Part shown: in pieces, positions 26,772-38,693 of the stretch | How positions within the stretch are numbered: position 1 is the first letter of the stretch | Layout: each line of letters begins with the position of its first letter | DNA from: Niallia sp. XMNu-256 | GTDB lineage: Bacteria > Bacillota > Bacilli > Bacillales > Cytobacillaceae | Length of the DNA stretch: 64,000 nt | Assembly: GCF_036670015.1 (NCBI RefSeq) | Contig: NZ_CP137636.1 | Location: 3,326,501 to 3,390,500, forward strand | Direction of reading: 5' to 3' | Notes under the pieces: generated by a model | What the model was told of the DNA's origin: nothing | Databases searched by the model: none | What the model saw: the letters and a program-made list of their open reading frames with translations, nothing else | Translations under genes and position numbers: made by a program

Positions 26772-27893
26772 TTGAACCGGATTTATTTCAATCGGATGTT
26801 AAGATTTTTATTCGTTGTTGGAATTACCATTTTTTCACTCTTATGTATTTTTTACCTAACAAAAGTTACTTATCCATTCATTATTGGACTAGCCATTGCT
26901 TTTTTTATTAACCCACTCGTTAATTTTTTTCACAGAAAGTGTAAAATGCCTAGGTCCCTCTCTGTCATTTTAGTTTTAATGATTGTATTTGCTGTTTTTG
27001 CTGGATTGATTACACTATTAATCGCTGAAATTGTTTCTGGAGCTGAGTATTTAGCAAAAGTAGTTCCTCACCAACTAGAAACATTAATTACCCACTTGGA
27101 GTATTTATTTGTTTCACAAATTATTCCGCTTTATAATCAGGTTGAAAACCTTGTTGATAACTTGGGGAGCGACGGACAAGAGACCATTGTTAACAATATT
27201 CAAAATGTAGGCAACACCATCGGAAGTTCACTCGGAGGGTTTATCCAGAAGTTTTTTGAATTTATTCCGACTATCATTTCTTGGTTTCCAAATGCTGCAA
27301 CAGTTTTAATCTTTTCCTTACTCGCCACTTTTTTTATCAGTAAAGATTGGGACAGATTGTCGAGGCTCGGAGTCAAATTAGTACCAAAACAGGTGAAAAA
27401 AAGCGGGAAAACGGTCTTTATTGATTTAAAAAAAGCCTTATTCGGTTTTTTAAAAGCCCAGGTAACACTAATCTCGATTACAACAGTTATTATCCTGATA
27501 GGTTTAATCATTTTACGTGTGGACTATGCCATAACGATTGCCCTTATTACCGGTTTTGTCGATGTGTTGCCTTATTTAGGGACGGGATTAATTTTTGTTC
27601 CTTGGATCGTATATGAGATGATTACTGGTAATACCGCAATGGCGCTTGGTCTAGGTGTTTTATACCTTGTTGTTCTTGTACAAAGGCAAGTCATGGAACC
27701 AAAAGTTCTTTCAGCCAATATAGGAATGGACCCACTCGCAACACTCATCTCTTTATTTGTCGGTTTTAAATTAATTGGTTTTTTAGGCTTAATCATCGGA
27801 CCTGTTACCCTTGTCATCCTAACGACCTTACATAAAGCAAATGTATTTCGCGATTTATGGACATATATTAAAGGTGAGGAGATTCATCCTTAA
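26772..27893 (+). CDS. ytvI: AI-2E/PerM family permease YtvI
   Basis: A 373-residue membrane protein of the AI-2E transporter (PerM) family with about eight helices. There is a pair near 12-45, one near 60-85, a soluble segment (about 90-145), and a C-terminal cluster with DVLPYLGTGLIFVPW and the family-typical DPLATLISLFVGFKLIGFLGLIIGP. The B. subtilis orthologue YtvI has been linked to sporulation and export, without a defined substrate. The start is TTG after AGGTG. It is convergent with pyk through a shared terminator. Confidence 0.85.
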   Translation: MNRIYFNRMLRFLFVVGITIFSLLCIFYLTKVTYPFIIGLAIAFFINPLVNFFHRKCKMPRSLSVILVLMIVFAVFAGLITLLIAEIVSGAEYLAKVVPHQLETLITHLEYLFVSQIIPLYNQVENLVDNLGSDGQETIVNNIQNVGNTIGSSLGGFIQKFFEFIPTIISWFPNAATVLIFSLLATFFISKDWDRLSRLGVKLVPKQVKKSGKTVFIDLKKALFGFLKAQVTLISITTVIILIGLIILRVDYAITIALITGFVDVLPYLGTGLIFVPWIVYEMITGNTAMALGLGVLYLVVLVQRQVMEPKVLSANIGMDPLATLISLFVGFKLIGFLGLIIGPVTLVILTTLHKANVFRDLWTYIKGEEIHP

Positions 27894-27915
27894 TCAAAAC
27901 ATCATAAAATAAAAA

Positions 27916-27952
27916 AAGGAGGCTGTGTTCATAGGTTGTATACAGCCCCCTT
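27916..27952. terminator. Shared terminator between ytvI and pyk
   Basis: AAGGAGGCTGT pairs with ACAGCCCCCTT (one mismatch), with A-rich and T-rich flanks usable in the pyk direction. Confidence 0.8.
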
Positions 27953-27965
27953 CACAACTATTATT

Positions 27966-29726
27966 TTAGATTACACTTGCATGCCCGTTATAAATAACGC
28001 CTCTTTGCGGATCTACTGTAATTTCTTGACCATCTTTTAAGATCTTTGTTGCATCTTCTACCCCAACCAATACAGGAATACCTAAATTCAAGCCCACTAC
28101 CGCTCCGTGACTTGTAAGTCCACCTTCTTCAGTAATTAGAGCTACGCATTTCTCAATGGCAGGAACCATTTCCTTGTCCGTACCTTTTACGACTAAAATC
28201 GAACCTTCTTTAACTTTCGATAATGCTTCTTCTAGATTATTTGCAACTACTGTTTTTCCATAAGCGGATTTACGTCCAATTCCTTGAGCTTTTGCTAAAA
28301 TATCTCCTACTACATGGATTTTCATTAAGTTTGTTGTACCTGATTCACTTACAGGAACTCCAGCAGAAATGATCACTAAATCGCCATGTGAAATATACCC
28401 GCTGTTCAAACTTTCATCTACTGCATTATCAAGCATTTCATCAGTAGAGTTAGATGTACCTCCAAGAACTGGATAAACCCCAGAAACTAACGCTAAGCGT
28501 CTTAAAACAAATTCATGAGGTGTAACAGCGACAATCGGAGACTTTGGACGATACTTAGAAACCATTCGAGCCGTATAACCGCTTTCTGTAGCTGTAATAA
28601 TAGCTTTAGCCCCCAGATTTAATGCTGTATGAGCAACAGATTGTCCAATTGCATCTGTGATCGAATAATCAATGTCCTTACTATGTGAAGATAAAATCTT
28701 CTTATGATCTACAGCAGATTCAGTCCGTGAAGCAATATTATGCATTGTTTGTACTGCTTCGACTGGATAACTACCTGCAGCTGTTTCTCCTGAAAGCATA
28801 ATTGCATCTGTTCCATCCAAAATAGCATTCGCTACGTCACTTGCCTCTGCGCGAGTTGGACGAGGGTTGCGCTGCATGGAATCCAACATTTGCGTTGCTG
28901 TAATAACCGGCTTACCATATTTATTACATTTCTTAATTAAATTCTTTTGCACAAGCGGCACTTCTTCTGCAGGAATTTCCACACCAAGATCTCCACGAGC
29001 AACCATTAATCCTTGGGACACTTCTAGGATTTCATCAATATTATCGACCCCTTCTTGATTTTCAATCTTAGGGATAATTTGAATATAATCCGCATTATTT
29101 TCTTCAAGTAATCGTCTGATTTCAAGCACATCAGAAGCTCTACGAACAAAAGAAGCTGCGATAAAGTCTACTTGTTGTTCGATTCCGAATAAAATATCTT
29201 TGGCATCCTTTTCTGTTATTCCTGGTAATCTTACGGATACACCTGGTACGTTTACCCCTTTTTTATTTTTTAAGGTTCCACTATTTAAAACCTTAACATG
29301 GATATGACCTTTGTCTGTATCAATTTTTTCAACTTCAAGACCGATTAATCCGTCATCAAGAAGAATTTTGGAGCCAATATGAACATCTTCAATTAAGCCT
29401 TCATATGTAATGGAGAACATCTCCGGTGTACCTTCTACTTCTGTCATCGAAATAATTGTAGATTGTCCTGATGTCAATTCGATGGAACCGTTCACCATAT
29501 TATGTGTACGAATTTCTGGTCCCTTTGTGTCTAATAGAATCCCCACATTTTTCCCAGTTTGCTTTGCTGCTTCACGGATGTTCTTGATTCGCGCGGCATG
29601 TTCATCATGATCCCCATGTGAAAAGTTTAACCGGGCTACATTCATTCCAGCTTCCATTAGCGAAACTAATTTTTCTAAGCTTTCACTAGCCGGTCCAATC
29701 GTACAGACAATTTTTGTTTTACGCAT
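27966..29726 (-). CDS. pyk: Pyruvate kinase with C-terminal PEP-utilizer-like domain
   Basis: A 586-residue pyruvate kinase making pyruvate and ATP from PEP and ADP. The N-terminal part has [10 protein letters not shown], the active-site segment [13 protein letters not shown] and TATQMLDSM. The extra C-terminal domain (about 475-586) carries [17 protein letters not shown], the PEP-utilizer mobile-domain motif, as in Bacillus/Geobacillus enzymes. It is cotranscribed with pfkA, 21 bp upstream. Confidence 0.98.
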   Translation of the reverse strand: MRKTKIVCTIGPASESLEKLVSLMEAGMNVARLNFSHGDHDEHAARIKNIREAAKQTGKNVGILLDTKGPEIRTHNMVNGSIELTSGQSTIISMTEVEGTPEMFSITYEGLIEDVHIGSKILLDDGLIGLEVEKIDTDKGHIHVKVLNSGTLKNKKGVNVPGVSVRLPGITEKDAKDILFGIEQQVDFIAASFVRRASDVLEIRRLLEENNADYIQIIPKIENQEGVDNIDEILEVSQGLMVARGDLGVEIPAEEVPLVQKNLIKKCNKYGKPVITATQMLDSMQRNPRPTRAEASDVANAILDGTDAIMLSGETAAGSYPVEAVQTMHNIASRTESAVDHKKILSSHSKDIDYSITDAIGQSVAHTALNLGAKAIITATESGYTARMVSKYRPKSPIVAVTPHEFVLRRLALVSGVYPVLGGTSNSTDEMLDNAVDESLNSGYISHGDLVIISAGVPVSESGTTNLMKIHVVGDILAKAQGIGRKSAYGKTVVANNLEEALSKVKEGSILVVKGTDKEMVPAIEKCVALITEEGGLTSHGAVVGLNLGIPVLVGVEDATKILKDGQEITVDPQRGVIYNGHASVI

Positions 29727-29747
29727 TATTTATCCTCCTGTATCCAA

Positions 29748-30722
<975 letters not shown>

Positions 30723-30986
30723 TCATCCATTCAGTCAAAATATGTATAATACACTAAATATAAGGATTATCTATAAAATAGCATGAAGAAATTATTATCT
30801 CAACTAAGTGACGAATAGACGAAATTGTTATTAAACTGAAACCGTTTTATTCATTACCAATATCACATAACCACTGTGTTAACTGAAGAATGGTTCACTT
30901 GCAACTATATTAATTGTTATAGTTAAAATTTTGGCTGAGATCCCAATTTTTGCCAAACTTATCTCTCATTCTAACCCCAAAAAGAA

Positions 30987-31010
30987 AAACGTACTAGAAA
31001 CAGTACGTTT
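30987..31010 (-). terminator. Terminator of accDA
   Basis: AAACGTACT pairs with AGTACGTTT, followed leftward by TTCTTTTT. It begins one base past the accA stop. Confidence 0.9.
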
Positions 31011-31988
31011 TTAATTTACCCCTATAATATCTTTTAATAACGAGATTTCGCCTATTTTTTTAAATTTTTCATACCGATGGGCTACAAGCTGTTCACCGTT
31101 CATCGTTAATAAATCTTTTAAAGAATTCTTTAATACAGCATCCATTTTGACAGCTTGCTCATTTACGTCTTTATGAGCGCCACCCTTTACTTCAGGTATC
31201 ACTTCATCGACTATCTCTAATTCTTTTAAATCAGGTGCAGTAATTTTCATGGATTCTGCAGCTTGTTTTGCATGAGAAGAATCCTTCCATAATATTGATG
31301 CTGCTCCTTCAGGCGAAATGACCGAGTAAGTAGAGTTCTCAAGCATTAATATATGGTTGCCGACCCCTAATGCAAGAGCTCCACCGCTACCACCTTCGCC
31401 TATAACAACACAAATAATTGGAACTGTAAAGCCGCCCATTTCAAATAAATTACGAGCGATCGCCTCACTTTGTCCTCTTTCCTCTGCTGACTTTCCTGGG
31501 TATGCTCCCTTTGTATCAATAAAACAAATGATTGGACGACCGAACTTATCGGCTTGTTTCATTAACCTTAGTGCTTTACGATAGCCTTCTGGATGGGGCA
31601 TTCCAAAATTACGGCGTATATTCTCCTTTGTGTCTTTCCCGCGTTGGTGTCCAATAACCGTCACTGGTAATCCGTGATACTTAGCAATTCCACCTACAAT
31701 CGCTTCATCATCACCAAATGTACGATCCCCATGACACTCAAAGAAATCGGTAAATAATATAGAAATATAATCGAGTGTAGTTGGTCGATTCGGATGTCGT
31801 GCAATTTGCACTCGATCCCAAGGCTTTATATTGCTATAAATATCCTTCTCCAACTTGCCAAGACGGGATTCAAGCTTTTCGATTTCGGATGTTAAATCCA
31901 CATCTGATTCTTTCGTGAATACTTTTAAATCAGCAATTTTTTGCCTTAACTCAATAATCGGTTTTTCAAATCCTAATTCTCCTACCAC
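31011..31988 (-). CDS. accA: Acetyl-CoA carboxylase carboxyltransferase subunit alpha
   Basis: A 325-residue alpha subunit of the carboxyltransferase that transfers CO2 from biotin to acetyl-CoA to form malonyl-CoA. Crotonase-fold motifs are visible: RDTFGDDEA-like [49 protein letters not shown] and [12 protein letters not shown]. Its start overlaps accD by seven bases, keeping the alpha/beta pair coupled. Confidence 0.97.
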   Translation of the reverse strand: MVGELGFEKPIIELRQKIADLKVFTKESDVDLTSEIEKLESRLGKLEKDIYSNIKPWDRVQIARHPNRPTTLDYISILFTDFFECHGDRTFGDDEAIVGGIAKYHGLPVTVIGHQRGKDTKENIRRNFGMPHPEGYRKALRLMKQADKFGRPIICFIDTKGAYPGKSAEERGQSEAIARNLFEMGGFTVPIICVVIGEGGSGGALALGVGNHILMLENSTYSVISPEGAASILWKDSSHAKQAAESMKITAPDLKELEIVDEVIPEVKGGAHKDVNEQAVKMDAVLKNSLKDLLTMNGEQLVAHRYEKFKKIGEISLLKDIIGVN

Positions 31989-32848
31989 TCGGGAACCTCC
32001 TTTGGTTGGTGAATATCCAAAATTGTCGTGACTTGATCCTTTAATTCAAGTCGTGGGATAACAGCGTCTAATTGACCATGGTTTAACTGGAACTCTGCTG
32101 TCTGGAAATCCTCAGGCAGTTCTTCGCGAATGGTTTGCTCAATAACCCGTTTGCCGGCAAATCCGATTAATGCACCAGGTTCAGCAAGGTTATAGTCACC
32201 TAACGAAGCAAAACTAGCTGACACCCCTCCAGTTGTTGGCTGTGTCATAAAAGAAATAAACAAGCCGCCATGATCACTAAATCTTTTCAGTGCTACACTT
32301 GTTTTCGCCATTTGCATCAAACTTAAAATTCCTTCTTGCATTCTCGCACCACCTGAAGCCGTGAAAATTATAAAAGGAAGCGATAATTCGTCCGCTTTTT
32401 CAACCGCTAAGGTAATTTTTTCTCCTACGACCGACCCCATGCTGGCCATCCGAAAATGAGAATCCATTACAGCCACAACAACTTTTATTCCATTCACATT
32501 TCCAATTCCTGTGATGATGGCCTCATTAAGTCCTGTTTTCTGTTGATCTTTTTCAATTTTTTCTTCATATCCTGGAAATTGCAGTGGGTTTCCGGAAACC
32601 ATGCCTGCATTAATTTCCTCAAATGTATCTTCATCAATAAATGACTGAATTCTTTCCCATGCCTTCATTGGATAATGATATTCACAGTGCAAGCAGACTT
32701 TTAAGTTTTTATTCAATTCTCTCGTATACATGATTTTTTTGCAATTCGGGCATTTCGTCATGATTCCTTCAGGAACTTCCTGCTTGGATTTTTCTGAAGG
32801 AATGGTGGCATATTTTTTCTTTTGCTTTGTAAAAATATCCTTAAGCAA
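31982..32848 (-). CDS. accD: Acetyl-CoA carboxylase carboxyltransferase subunit beta
   Basis: A 288-residue beta subunit with the N-terminal zinc ribbon C33-x2-C36 and C52-x2-C55, then the crotonase-type core with [31 protein letters not shown] and [11 protein letters not shown]. It pairs with AccA for malonyl-CoA synthesis. It is downstream of the GntR regulator and malic enzyme genes on the same strand, suggesting a shared operon. Confidence 0.97.
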   Translation of the reverse strand: MLKDIFTKQKKKYATIPSEKSKQEVPEGIMTKCPNCKKIMYTRELNKNLKVCLHCEYHYPMKAWERIQSFIDEDTFEEINAGMVSGNPLQFPGYEEKIEKDQQKTGLNEAIITGIGNVNGIKVVVAVMDSHFRMASMGSVVGEKITLAVEKADELSLPFIIFTASGGARMQEGILSLMQMAKTSVALKRFSDHGGLFISFMTQPTTGGVSASFASLGDYNLAEPGALIGFAGKRVIEQTIREELPEDFQTAEFQLNHGQLDAVIPRLELKDQVTTILDIHQPKEVPEW

Positions 32849-32992
32849 AGTAGAACCTCCCTTGTTATTAAAATTGAACTCACTTCTAAAGGAAGCTCGT
32901 TTTAGGCGTTGTAGCTAGACCTTGATCTAAGTTCAAAAAATGATTATTAGTAAACTATAAAGGAACTTGTCTAAAATCTTTGCTGGAATTTG

Positions 32993-33637
32993 TCAGTCTT
33001 TATTCGACAATCCTCTAACCTTTTCATACGCTTTAAAGACTTTTTCTTGATCCTTTAAAGTTAAAGCTTTAATCAGATCTACATAGTCCTCTTTTCTCGG
33101 CTTATACTCTTTAAACCCGAGTGTATGATAGTAATCCTTTAAAATAAGCCAAATTCTTAAAACCAAGTTATTATTAGCCAACTCAATCATCTTCACCATA
33201 AAATCATCAAATGACTGCTCTTCATCCATTTGTGCAATGACATTTGCTAATTGACTATCAGAAACCTTTTTATCCATAATGAGGGTTAAACAATCTTTTT
33301 CAATTAAAGTTTTAGTTTCAACCACATCTTGTTTGGACTTATCCTCTTGTAAAATGAACGTCCCTAATAACGGAATTAACTGATGGTCCCTAAAATTTCG
33401 TATATACGTGCCTTCGCCTCTTTTTGTTTCAATTAATCCCAGTAATTCTAACGCCCTTAATGCTTCACGAACAGAAGAGCGTCCTACATGAAGACGCTCA
33501 GATAGTTCACGTTCAGAAGGCAATCGATCACCAGGATTTAATCTATTCTGTTCGATTATGCCTTTAAGTTGTTTGACGATTTCAAGATAAACCTTTGAAT
33601 TTGCCTGTGAAACATTCACTTGTGCTTCATCACTCAC
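32993..33637 (-). CDS. GntR/FadR-subfamily transcriptional regulator
   Basis: A 214-residue regulator with an N-terminal winged helix (about 15-82: GDRLPSERELSERLHVGRSSVREALRALE reads as the GntR helix-turn-helix, shown in pieces: PSERELSERL, VGRSSVREAL, GEGTYI) and a helical FadR/FCD-like C-domain that would bind an acyl or organic-acid effector. The GTG start is one base past the ytsJ stop. It lies between malic enzyme and accDA, a common Bacillaceae arrangement. Control of this operon through the palindrome at 34946-34958 is inferred. Confidence 0.85.
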   Translation of the reverse strand: MSDEAQVNVSQANSKVYLEIVKQLKGIIEQNRLNPGDRLPSERELSERLHVGRSSVREALRALELLGLIETKRGEGTYIRNFRDHQLIPLLGTFILQEDKSKQDVVETKTLIEKDCLTLIMDKKVSDSQLANVIAQMDEEQSFDDFMVKMIELANNNLVLRIWLILKDYYHTLGFKEYKPRKEDYVDLIKALTLKDQEKVFKAYEKVRGLSNKD

Positions 33638-33638
33638 C

Positions 33639-34868
33639 TTACCGAATACTAGAAAGCTGGCGCGTTTTTTCTTTTACCTCATCTGGGTTCACTTTGATTC
33701 GCGCAACCCCTGTTTCCATGGCAGCCTTTGCTACTGCTGCAGCAACAGCTGGTGCGACTCGGGGGTCAAATGGCCCTGGTATCACATAGTCTGCATGAAG
33801 ATCTTCAATGTTAATCAAATCTGCAATTGCCTGGACAGCTGCAATTTTCATTTTTTCGTTAATATGTGTCGCTCTTACATCAAGAGCTCCTCTGAAAATT
33901 CCTGGAAAAGCAAGAACATTATTAACTTGATTAGGAAAATCAGAGCGACCGGTTCCAATCACTGCTGCTCCCGCTTCCTTTGCTAAATCTGGGAGAATTT
34001 CAGGGTTTGGATTGGCCATCGCAAAAATGATCGGATCTTGATTCATGGATTTGACCATCTCACTCGTTAACGCTCCTTCAGCAGAAACCCCAATGAACAC
34101 ATCTGCTCCTACAATTATATCTTTTAGACTGCCTTCTTGGTTTTTTGCATTCGTAAACTTAGCAACTTCATTCTTAACAACATTCATACCAACAGGGCGC
34201 CCCTCATAGATCGCACCTTTTGTATCACACATGATAATATCACGAACACCGAAGCTGTGAAGTAATTTGATAATTGCAATTCCAGCAGCTCCTGCGCCAT
34301 TAGCCACCACTTTTATTTCCGTTATTTTTTTATTAACTAATTTCAACGAATTCATTAAGCCAGCAGCCGTCACGATAGCTGTACCGTGCTGGTCATCATG
34401 AAAAATCGGAATATTGGTTTCCTTTTTCAATCTTTCTTCTATAACAAAACAATTAGGTGCAGCAATATCTTCTAGATTTACTCCTCCGAAAGTCGGCTCT
34501 AACATTTTAACAGTTTCAATGATTTTTTCAACATCAGTTGTGTTTAAACAAATTGGAAATGCATCTACCCCGGCGAAACTTTTAAATAAAACAGCTTTTC
34601 CCTCCATAACAGGCAAAGCAGCTTCAGGTCCAATATTTCCCAGTCCTAAAACAGCCGTTCCATCTGTTACAACAGCAACCATATTCCCTTTCATCGTATA
34701 ATCATATACTGTTTCAGGCTTTTCGTATATTTCTTTACAAGGCTCTGCAACCCCTGGGGAGTACGCCAAACTTAGATCTTTCGCATTTCGAACTTGAACT
34801 TTTGATTTTGATTCAAGCTTTCCTTTATTTTGGCTATGCATATGCAAGGCTTCTTCTCTCAATGACAT
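33639..34868 (-). CDS. ytsJ: NAD(P)-dependent malic enzyme (YtsJ type)
   Basis: A 409-residue short bacterial malic enzyme decarboxylating malate to pyruvate. The catalytic region SLAYSPGVAEPC is near 33-44, the metal-binding FHDDQHGTAIV near 158, the dinucleotide fold VVANGAGAAGIAII near 190, and MANPNPEILP near 285. The length suits the NADP-type YtsJ group. It is the first gene of a proposed ytsJ-gntR-accD-accA operon, linking pyruvate and NADPH supply with malonyl-CoA synthesis. Confidence 0.93.
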   Translation of the reverse strand: MSLREEALHMHSQNKGKLESKSKVQVRNAKDLSLAYSPGVAEPCKEIYEKPETVYDYTMKGNMVAVVTDGTAVLGLGNIGPEAALPVMEGKAVLFKSFAGVDAFPICLNTTDVEKIIETVKMLEPTFGGVNLEDIAAPNCFVIEERLKKETNIPIFHDDQHGTAIVTAAGLMNSLKLVNKKITEIKVVANGAGAAGIAIIKLLHSFGVRDIIMCDTKGAIYEGRPVGMNVVKNEVAKFTNAKNQEGSLKDIIVGADVFIGVSAEGALTSEMVKSMNQDPIIFAMANPNPEILPDLAKEAGAAVIGTGRSDFPNQVNNVLAFPGIFRGALDVRATHINEKMKIAAVQAIADLINIEDLHADYVIPGPFDPRVAPAVAAAVAKAAMETGVARIKVNPDEVKEKTRQLSSIR

Positions 34869-34945
34869 CTTCCCACTCCCTCAAGGATTTAATTTTTCTA
34901 TAACCTTTAAAACAATCACCCTTAGCCTTTAGTGTCATCTATCCA

Positions 34946-34958
34946 CTGGTCTGACCAG
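34946..34958. promoter_or_regulatory. FadR/GntR-type operator upstream of ytsJ
   Basis: CTGGTCTGACCAG is a perfect 6+1+6 palindrome, the TGGTC-N-GACCA core bound by FadR/PdhR-like GntR proteins. It lies 78 bp before ytsJ, downstream of a possible TATATT -10. The regulator encoded two genes down is the obvious candidate ligand. Confidence 0.6.
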
Positions 34959-35040
34959 CAAAAGTTCTTTTAAACAATATATCATACTGTTAAATTATTT
35001 AGAAGAAAAAATCAAGGTCCACGAAAAAATGTTATGTTGA

Positions 35041-38000
35041 TTATTCGTGCTTTTCAATCATTTCATCTATGTCTTGTGCTAGTTTCATGATCAATTGCTC
35101 TTTCCCATTTCTAACTTCCACTTTTCCGCCAACAAGGATGATTTTTCCCTTTTGAAGCAAGGGGGCCGTTGTTTTTAAGACGTTTGGAAAAACGACTACT
35201 TCCATCTCTCCACTTTGGTCACTGACCGTTAAAAACGCCATTTGTTCTCCTCTTTTTGTGCGGATTTTCTTTACTTCGCTAATGTAAGCAACGGATCTTC
35301 GAAAAGGAGTTTGGTCCTGATAATCATATAATGGAGCAGCCTTTAATGACTGAAACCATCTTTCATAAATCGAGACCGGGTGGTTGGATAAGTAAAAGCC
35401 TAATACCTCTTTTTCTAACCTTAGCTTATCTTCTTCCCTAATTGGTTCAACCTCCATATATTTAGGTCGAATGGAGAATTCAACATCGATAAACAAGTCT
35501 CCTTGATCCTCATCAACGGGTTTCACTAAGGCCGCATGATCTAAAGCTACATCAATACTCGCTAATAAAACAGCACGATCCTCGCCGAATTCATCAAAAC
35601 AACCCGCATAAACAAGAGATTCAAGCGTTTTTCGATTGATTGCCTTTTGTGAAACCCTTATACAAAAGTCAAATAAATCGGTAAAGTGTTTCTCTTTTCG
35701 CGCTCGGAAGATTTCTCTTAATGCAACCATTCCGACCCCTTTAATTCCTGCTAAGCTGTAACGTATCCCAGCTTTTTCCGGATAAAAGGAATAACCGCTT
35801 TTATTAATAGAAGGAGGTAAAATCGCCATGCCCATTTGCTTCATTTCACTTATGTACTGGCTGATCTTGTTTTCATTTCCTGTTACAGAAGTTAAAAGTG
35901 CAGCCATAAAGTGAACAGGATAATGAGTTTTTAAATAGGCGAGTTGATAAGCAATCATACTATAGGCGACAGCATGACTGCGATTAAATCCGTAGTTTGC
36001 AAACTTAACAATTAAATCATAAATCGAATGGGCTTGCTCGTTTTCGTATCCTAACTTTTTGGCACCTTCAATAAAATGTGCCCGCTCCCGATCAAGAACT
36101 TCCTTTTGTTTTTTACTAACCGCTCTTCTTAATAGATCTGCTTCACCAAGCGAAAACCCCGCCATAACCGATGCGATTTGCATGATCTGCTCTTGATAAA
36201 CGATCACCCCGTATGTGTTTTCAAGAATCGGTTGTAATTGTGGGTGTGGATAGACAACCTTTTCTTGCCCATGTTTTCGATTAATAAACTGGGGAATATT
36301 TTCCATTGGGCCTGGACGATAGAGTGCATTCACAGCGACAATATCTTCAAAGCGGGTAGGCTTTAGTTTTGTTAATACATTTCGCATTCCTTCTGACTCA
36401 AGCTGGAAAATACCTGTTGTCTGTCCTCGGCTAATAAGCTGATATGTCTCTTTATCATCCATTGGAATAGTTTTTATATCTAATTTCACTCTTGATGTTC
36501 GCTCGATCGACGATAATATATTTTCAATGAGCGTCAAATTTCTTAAGCCAAGAAAGTCGATTTTCAAAAGCCCTAATTCCTCTAAATATTCCATTGAATA
36601 TTGGGTTAAATAGATGCCGTTTTGCCCTTCCCCAATAGGAATAATGTTAACAAGCGGCTCTTCACTAATGACAACACCTGCCGCGTGGGTGGATGTATGC
36701 CTCGGGAGTCCTTCTATTTGTAAAGCCGTTTGAAATAAACGCTTATTTTGCTGCGATTCGTTAACAAAATTACGCAATGACTGTGATTCCTTATAAGCAT
36801 CCCGAAGGTTAATCCCCAGTCTATGAGGAATCATTCTTGATAGCTGGTCTAATTCTTTTGTATTTAAGCCAAAAACCCGGCCCACATCCCGTAATGCCGC
36901 CTTTGTGGCAAATGTCCCAAACGTAATAATTTGTGCCACATGGAGTTGTCCATATTTCCCGGCCACATATTGTATGACTTCATCTCTGCGATGGTCTGGA
37001 AAGTCGAGATCAATATCAGGCATTGAAACCCGTTCAGGATTTAAAAACCGCTCAAAAAGAAGTCCATGTTGAATCGGATCTACATCCGTAATATATAAAG
37101 TAAAAGCAACTAAAGAACCTGCCGCAGAACCTCTTCCTGGCCCAGTTAAAATTCCTGATTCTCTCGCAAATTTCATAAAATCCCAAACGATCAGGAAATA
37201 GTCACTAAATTGCATATTTTTAATGACCGTTAATTCATACTGTAAGCGCTCCTTGATTTCTTTCGTTTGCTCTGAGTACCGTTCTGTTAAGCCTTGCTGA
37301 CATAGCTTTTCGAGTAACGCATCTGCTGACATCCCATTTTCAGTTGGATATTTTGGCAACTTTGTCTTTTGTAACTCAATCATAACATTACAGTCATCCG
37401 CAATTTCCAGCGTATTTTGAAGGGCGTCAGGAAGTGCAGAAAACAGTTCTGTCATTTCTTGAGATGTCTTTAAATAATACTGATCACTTAAAAGTCGCTC
37501 ATGAGTCTCATCCTGTAATTTTTGTCCATTTTTAATCGCCAATAAACATTCATGACTGAAAGAATCTTCTTGGTTTAAATAATAGACACTGTTTGTGGCG
37601 ACTACTTTAACTTTGTTGCTCTCTGCAATATGGATTAATTTTTCATTTAGTTGAACTTCCTCTGAAATGTGGTGATTTTGCAGACTTATATAAAAAGAGT
37701 TACCAAATAACTGTTGATATAAAGTTAAAATTTGATCCATCGACTGCTCATCTTGCTGGAGAACAGCCTGTTCCAATTCTCCTTCCATTCCAGGTGTGAT
37801 AGCAAATAGTCCTTCGCTATAATGCTTTAACCACTTAACAGGAATTCCCGCTGGCGATTTTGTTTGAACAGCACTGGTGATTTTCAGCAGATTTTGTAAT
37901 CCGATTTGATTTTTGGCTAAGAGCACTAGAGGAAAAGCCTTATTTTGCTGTAGTTCACTTATGATATCTACAGTTAAACCGATAATCGGCTTTATTCCGT

Positions 38001-38169
38001 GCTTTAAACATTGTTTATAAAAAGATACAGCCCCGTACATCACATTTCGGTCTGTTAATGCAATTGCTTTGAACCCTTTTTTCTTCGCATCCAATACAAG
38101 TTTTTCCACAGATGCGGTACTATTTAATAAACTATACGCGCTATATACATGTAGGTGGATAAAAGACAC
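35041..38169 (-). CDS. dnaE: DNA polymerase III subunit alpha DnaE
   Basis: A 1042-residue DnaE, the error-prone lagging-strand/primer-extension polymerase of Firmicutes. It has an N-terminal PHP domain (FIHLHVYSAYSLLN, then ALTDRNVMYGAV), the polymerase catalytic motif MPDIDLDFPDHRRD (about 405), the finger region YGFNRSHAVAYSMIAYQLAYLK, and a C-terminal OB fold (RSVAYISEVKKIRTKRGEQMAF). It is shorter than B. subtilis DnaE (1115 residues), mainly at the C-terminus. The GTG at 38169 gives the family start MSF and better site spacing than the GTG at 38178. Confidence 0.95.
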   Translation of the reverse strand: MSFIHLHVYSAYSLLNSTASVEKLVLDAKKKGFKAIALTDRNVMYGAVSFYKQCLKHGIKPIIGLTVDIISELQQNKAFPLVLLAKNQIGLQNLLKITSAVQTKSPAGIPVKWLKHYSEGLFAITPGMEGELEQAVLQQDEQSMDQILTLYQQLFGNSFYISLQNHHISEEVQLNEKLIHIAESNKVKVVATNSVYYLNQEDSFSHECLLAIKNGQKLQDETHERLLSDQYYLKTSQEMTELFSALPDALQNTLEIADDCNVMIELQKTKLPKYPTENGMSADALLEKLCQQGLTERYSEQTKEIKERLQYELTVIKNMQFSDYFLIVWDFMKFARESGILTGPGRGSAAGSLVAFTLYITDVDPIQHGLLFERFLNPERVSMPDIDLDFPDHRRDEVIQYVAGKYGQLHVAQIITFGTFATKAALRDVGRVFGLNTKELDQLSRMIPHRLGINLRDAYKESQSLRNFVNESQQNKRLFQTALQIEGLPRHTSTHAAGVVISEEPLVNIIPIGEGQNGIYLTQYSMEYLEELGLLKIDFLGLRNLTLIENILSSIERTSRVKLDIKTIPMDDKETYQLISRGQTTGIFQLESEGMRNVLTKLKPTRFEDIVAVNALYRPGPMENIPQFINRKHGQEKVVYPHPQLQPILENTYGVIVYQEQIMQIASVMAGFSLGEADLLRRAVSKKQKEVLDRERAHFIEGAKKLGYENEQAHSIYDLIVKFANYGFNRSHAVAYSMIAYQLAYLKTHYPVHFMAALLTSVTGNENKISQYISEMKQMGMAILPPSINKSGYSFYPEKAGIRYSLAGIKGVGMVALREIFRARKEKHFTDLFDFCIRVSQKAINRKTLESLVYAGCFDEFGEDRAVLLASIDVALDHAALVKPVDEDQGDLFIDVEFSIRPKYMEVEPIREEDKLRLEKEVLGFYLSNHPVSIYERWFQSLKAAPLYDYQDQTPFRRSVAYISEVKKIRTKRGEQMAFLTVSDQSGEMEVVVFPNVLKTTAPLLQKGKIILVGGKVEVRNGKEQLIMKLAQDIDEMIEKHE

Positions 38170-38354
38170 ATCAATCACTTCCCCTTACAAAAGAAACTAT
38201 ATTCCTAATTATAAAGCTAATAGCCTAAAAAGAAAGTATGTTCCCTTTTCGTTTAATCAAAAATCCGAATGTTCTCTGTCCCTTTAATCATAAATTCCTT
38301 AACTTGTCCATATGTTTATAGGGATAACACTTATACTCATAAGGATGGGATGGC

Positions 38355-38693
38355 ATGCAGGAACAACCCTTTATTACGCTTTTTTTCCAAAGTTATTTCA
38401 TAGCCTTAGGTGTATTAATCGGCGGATCAATCGTTGGCGGTTTGGCCTCTTTCTTGACAGGGAAACCACCCCTAACTGAAATTTACCGCCTTTCTAATAT
38501 GATTCATATTTGGGCGATTGTTACAGCAATCGGCGGAACATTTGATGCTGTCTCAACTTTTGAGAGAGGTTTGCTTGAAGGACAAACAAAAGATTTATTT
38601 AAGCAAATCCTCCTAATACTGTCTGCCTTAGGCGGTGCTCAAACTGGATCATTAATCATCCAGTGGCTGACACAGGAGCATACCACTCTATGA
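38355..38693 (+). CDS. ytrH: Sporulation membrane protein YtrH
   Basis: A 112-residue membrane protein with three helices, nearly collinear with B. subtilis YtrH: SYFIALGVLIGGSIVGG, then KPPLTEIYRLSNMIHIWAI, GGTFDAVSTFERG and the C-terminal GGAQTGSLIIQWLTQEH. In B. subtilis ytrHI is a SigE-dependent pair needed for efficient sporulation. It is divergent from dnaE; the stop codon overlaps the ytrI start (ATGA). Confidence 0.9.
   Translation: MQEQPFITLFFQSYFIALGVLIGGSIVGGLASFLTGKPPLTEIYRLSNMIHIWAIVTAIGGTFDAVSTFERGLLEGQTKDLFKQILLILSALGGAQTGSLIIQWLTQEHTTL

Noticed and set aside
34414-34701. 95-codon plus-strand frame within ytsJ and similar frames in dnaE, citZ and polA
   Set aside because: They are shadows of strongly conserved minus-strand genes.
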